Source: Macrostomum hystrix (lineage: Eukaryota; Platyhelminthes; Macrostomidae). Taken from it: a DNA stretch of 64,000 nucleotides. The notes beneath the pieces were generated by a model that saw only the letters and a program-made list of their open reading frames with translations, was not told where the DNA came from and made no database searches. Numbering within the stretch: position 1 is the stretch's first letter; every line of letters starts with the position of its first letter. Location: NCBI GenBank assembly GCA_950097015.1, contig CATNEN010000024.1, positions 4,388,501 through 4,452,500 on the forward strand. The letters are read 5' to 3'. Positions 61,565 to 64,000 of the stretch are shown here, piece by piece. Both the position numbers and the translations under genes were made by a program.

Positions 61565-61978
61565 ATATCCAAAGATTTTCCATCTGAAATCCCAGAATTT
61601 TCCATCTGAAATCCCAGAATTTTCTATCTGAAATCCCAGAATTTTTTATCTGAAATCCCAGAATTTTCAATCTGAAATCCCAGAATTTTCCATCTGAAAT
61701 CCCAGAATTTTCCATCTGAAATCACAGAGTTTTCCATCTGAAATCACAGAGTTTTCCATCTGAAATCACAGAATTTTCCATCTGAAATCACAGAATTTTC
61801 TATCTGAAATCCCAGAATTTTTTATCTGAAATACCAGAATTTTCCATCTGAAATCCCAGAATTTTCCATCTGAAATCCCAGAATTTTCCATCTGAAATCC
61901 CAGAATTTTCCATCTGAAATCACAGAATTTTCCATCTGAAATCCCCGGATTTTCCATCTGAAATCCCAGTATTTTTTC
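61565..61978. repeat. minisatellite, 22-bp unit, in RBSN intron
   Basis: About 18 copies of CAGAATTTTCCATCTGAAAT plus CC or CA. Confidence 0.95.
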
Positions 61979-62089
61979 TGAATATCCGGATTCTTAAAAT
62001 TTGAAATCCTGAATCCAAGGATTTTCGTATTCTGTCAGCTTTTCATTCCCATTGATGGAAAGAATCGGCCACTGGTCTAAACAGCTTAC

Positions 62090-62431
62090 CGCCGGCGCCG
62101 CCCCCACCAGCGGCACTAACAACAGCCGCAGTCAGCACAGAATGAAGCGAAGACTCGGATCCTGAGCGCTGAATGAAGCCTAAGCCGGCAAATTGCGGTT
62201 CCGATGCAGCCGCAGCCTGCTGTCGAGCATCGTCGCCTTCGTCAGCGGGTGGCGCGGTCAGCAGGCGCGCCAGTCGGTAGGGCAGGAATAGACTGCAGGC
62301 GGCGCAGAGGACGGCGCCGCACAGGCGGCAGTGATGACGCCGTCTGGCCAATGGCAGGAAGCGCTGGCCGCAGTGCGGGCACAGAGGGACATCCGCATCC
62401 GGCGCCCAGTAGACAATCGACTGCTCAAAGT
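62090..62431 (-). CDS. RBSN: Rabenosyn-5, FYVE finger exon
   Basis: Acceptor TTTTCGCAG, donor GGCG/GTAAGC. It reads DFEQSIVYWAPDADVPLCPH then CGQRFLPLARRRHHCRLCGA, VLCAACS: the WxPDxxVxxC...C, RRHHCRxCG and CxxC parts of a FYVE domain, which binds phosphatidylinositol 3-phosphate on early endosomes. A Ser/Ala/Gly-rich insertion follows before the last Cys pair in the next exon, as in Rabenosyn-5. RBSN links Rab4/Rab5 and EHD proteins in endosomal recycling. Confidence 0.93.
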
Positions 62432-62504
62432 CTGCGAAAATGCGGGGCCTTTAAAATTTTGCTAAAAAGAAAATATTTAGCCAAGCAATGCCTGATTTTC
62501 CCAT

Positions 62505-62985
62505 TTTGTCAATATGGGATTGCTAGACCATTCAATAGCGAGCTGTCAATATGGGATTGCTAGACCATTCAATAGAGAGCTGTCAATATGGGATTGCTAG
62601 ACCATTCAATAGCGAGCTGTCAATATGGGATTGCAAGACCATTCAATAGAGAGCTGTCAATATGGGATTGCTAGACCATTCAATAGCGAGCTGTCAATAT
62701 GGGATTGCAAGACCATTCAATAGAGAGCTGTCAATATGGGATTGCTAGACCATTCAATATTGAGCTGTAAATATGGGATTGCTAGACCATTCAATATTGA
62801 GCTGTAAATATGGGATTGCTAGACGATTGAATCGTGAGCTGTAAATATGGGATTGCTAGACCATTCAATAGAGAGCTGTAAATATGGGATTGCTAGACCA
62901 TTGAATAGAGAGCTGTAAATATGGGATTGCTACACCATTCAATAGTGAGCTGTCAATATGGGATTGCTAGATTATTGAATGGCGA
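62505..62985. repeat. minisatellite, 37-bp unit, in RBSN intron
   Basis: About 13 copies of ATATGGGATTGCTAGACCAT with TCAATAGAGAGCTGTCA. AGCGAGC/AGAGAGC and TGCTAGAC/TGCAAGAC forms alternate at the left as two-monomer blocks. Confidence 0.95.
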
Positions 62986-63043
62986 GCTTAAACATAGATA
63001 AGGTGGTTATAAAACCCAGACAAAGCAAGAGAAAATCGCTCAC

Positions 63044-63370
63044 CCTTTCTGAGCTTAGGATCCATTGGTCCCTCGCTAATGAGCTTGTCCAGCCGCAGCA
63101 GCAGCTTATTAGTTTGCGCCTCCTTGCTGTTCATCTTGGCCTGGCGTAACTCTTTAAACTGGCGCGTTAGCATTCGGGTAATGCCCGGCGCTTGAAAGCT
63201 ATTTGGATCCTCATAGTAGGCCAACTTTTGCTGCTTCTGCTGCTGCTGCCCAGTCGAGTTAGATGCAGCGCCATGGCTGGATCTGTTATTGGCCGATCGA
63301 ATACCAGAGGAAGAAGATTGGTTCTGGGATGGCTCCTTTGAGAACAGAGTCCTGGTCTTGCCAAGCAGCG
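63044..63370 (-). CDS. RBSN: Rabenosyn-5, exon upstream of FYVE
   Basis: Acceptor ATTTTACAACAG, donor AAAG/GTGAGC. It reads LLGKTRTLFSKEPSQNQ, a Ser/Asn/Gln-rich linker (TGQQQQKQQK), LAYYEDPNSFQAPGITRMLT and QTNKLLLRLDKLISEGP; the NKLLxRLxKL segment before the FYVE domain is diagnostic for Rabenosyn-5. The N-terminal C2H2-finger exon with the start codon is not seen here and may lie beyond 64000. Confidence 0.85.
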
Positions 63371-63373
63371 CTG

Positions 63374-64000
63374 TTGTAAAATATGTAAAATACCTGTTTT
63401 ATAGCATAGTAGGGCCTACTGTTTTAGTTAAGGTTACAGTTTTTTTCTTGCCTCGAGGTCCATTGTCCCTAAGAATTTTTCGCCTCCAACCTTTACTAAA
63501 AAATTAAATATAGACAAACTATAAAATAGCTAGAGCACTGATATTTAAATGTATCATTTTATTGTTTACTGTTTTTAGTTCTCTATGTTATACTTCTTTT
63601 AAATCAAAACTAAAAGATGAAATTAGCTGATTGTACTTTACAACACTAAGGCAGATGATTGATAAATTATTACCTAAATTGTATGGAAATGTATAGCTAG
63701 TCATTAGTTCATAGAAGCTGAATGCTCTGCTCTAAAAGAGTAGAAGTACATACATGCTCATAAAGTAGAACTATGGCTTATTTTAGTATTTCTAAGTCTA
63801 ATGTTTCAAAGCAACAATTATAAAACAACTAGCCATTACATTACCCATCATTTATTATTGATCATAGGCCTTAGCTTTAAATGAGACAGCTTCAGATGTT
63901 AGGCTGATTGTCAATAGAAATTATTTAAAGCTAGGAATAAAAATAATATTAGGCCTAAGCATAAATTCTAAACAAAAATTCAAAAGGAAATGGAAATAAT
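63374..64000. other. RBSN intron, nothing recognised
   Basis: AT-rich sequence to the window end without a convincing exon. Confidence 0.4.

Overview
This is animal nuclear DNA, not prokaryotic. Genes are split by GT-AG introns with well-formed splice sites, tRNA-derived SINEs are scattered through it, and about a quarter of the window is minisatellite. The recognisable host proteins are all metazoan: a mitochondrial SLC25A44-like carrier, a class II DYRK kinase, a bestrophin and Rabenosyn-5. The extreme tandem-repeat load plus Polintons and SINEs would suit a free-living flatworm such as Macrostomum, but that is a guess and no species-specific marker is visible.

Layout. 2.3-3.6 kb (minus): two exons of an SLC25A44-like carrier. 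5.9-15.7 kb (plus): a DYRK2-like kinase gene with ten proposed exons. Its introns hold several minisatellites, one GC-AG intron and a decayed LINE fragment. 15.0-19 kb: SINEs and two large arrays. 20.2-50.9 kb (minus): one bestrophin gene. It has two alternative first exons (1a at 50.9 kb, 1b at 49.6 kb), then exon 2 at 46.0 kb, exons 3-5 at 24.1-23.0 kb and a putative C-terminal exon at 20.5 kb. 52-56 kb: arrays. 56.8-57.5 kb (plus): a two-exon gene for a small secreted four-cysteine peptide. 60.0-63.4 kb (minus): four exons of Rabenosyn-5 (FYVE finger, Rab-binding helices, three NPF motifs); its start lies beyond the recognised part.

The centrepiece is a complete Polinton/Maverick at 30029-45673 (15,645 bp). 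It has 682-bp terminal inverted repeats and a perfect 6-bp target duplication TTCCGT, and it sits in the bestrophin intron between exons 2 and 3, about 120 bp from exon 2. All its major genes are open. Replication and integration: protein-primed-type PolB and an RVE integrase. Virion assembly: adenain-like protease, FtsK/A32-like packaging ATPase, double-jelly-roll major capsid and penton-like minor capsid. Candidate accessory virion or entry factors: a parvovirus-type phospholipase A2 domain protein, an adenovirus pX-like hydrophobic protein, a Gly-rich amphipathic protein with a Pro-Leu-Ala repeat, a Gln-rich 390-aa protein, a coiled-coil protein and a hydrophobic-hairpin protein with PSAP and LYPxF late-domain-like motifs. 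A 221-aa protein with a possible bacterial-type DNA-binding region and a tRNA-like B-box element are also present. Nearly every ORF starts after a short T/A-rich tract ending in AAAAATG, which may be a common promoter element. The element looks young and virus-like.

Exon borders were placed by eye from splice consensus, phase agreement and protein-family conservation; no alignment or transcript data were available. All homology statements come from recalled family motifs, not searches.
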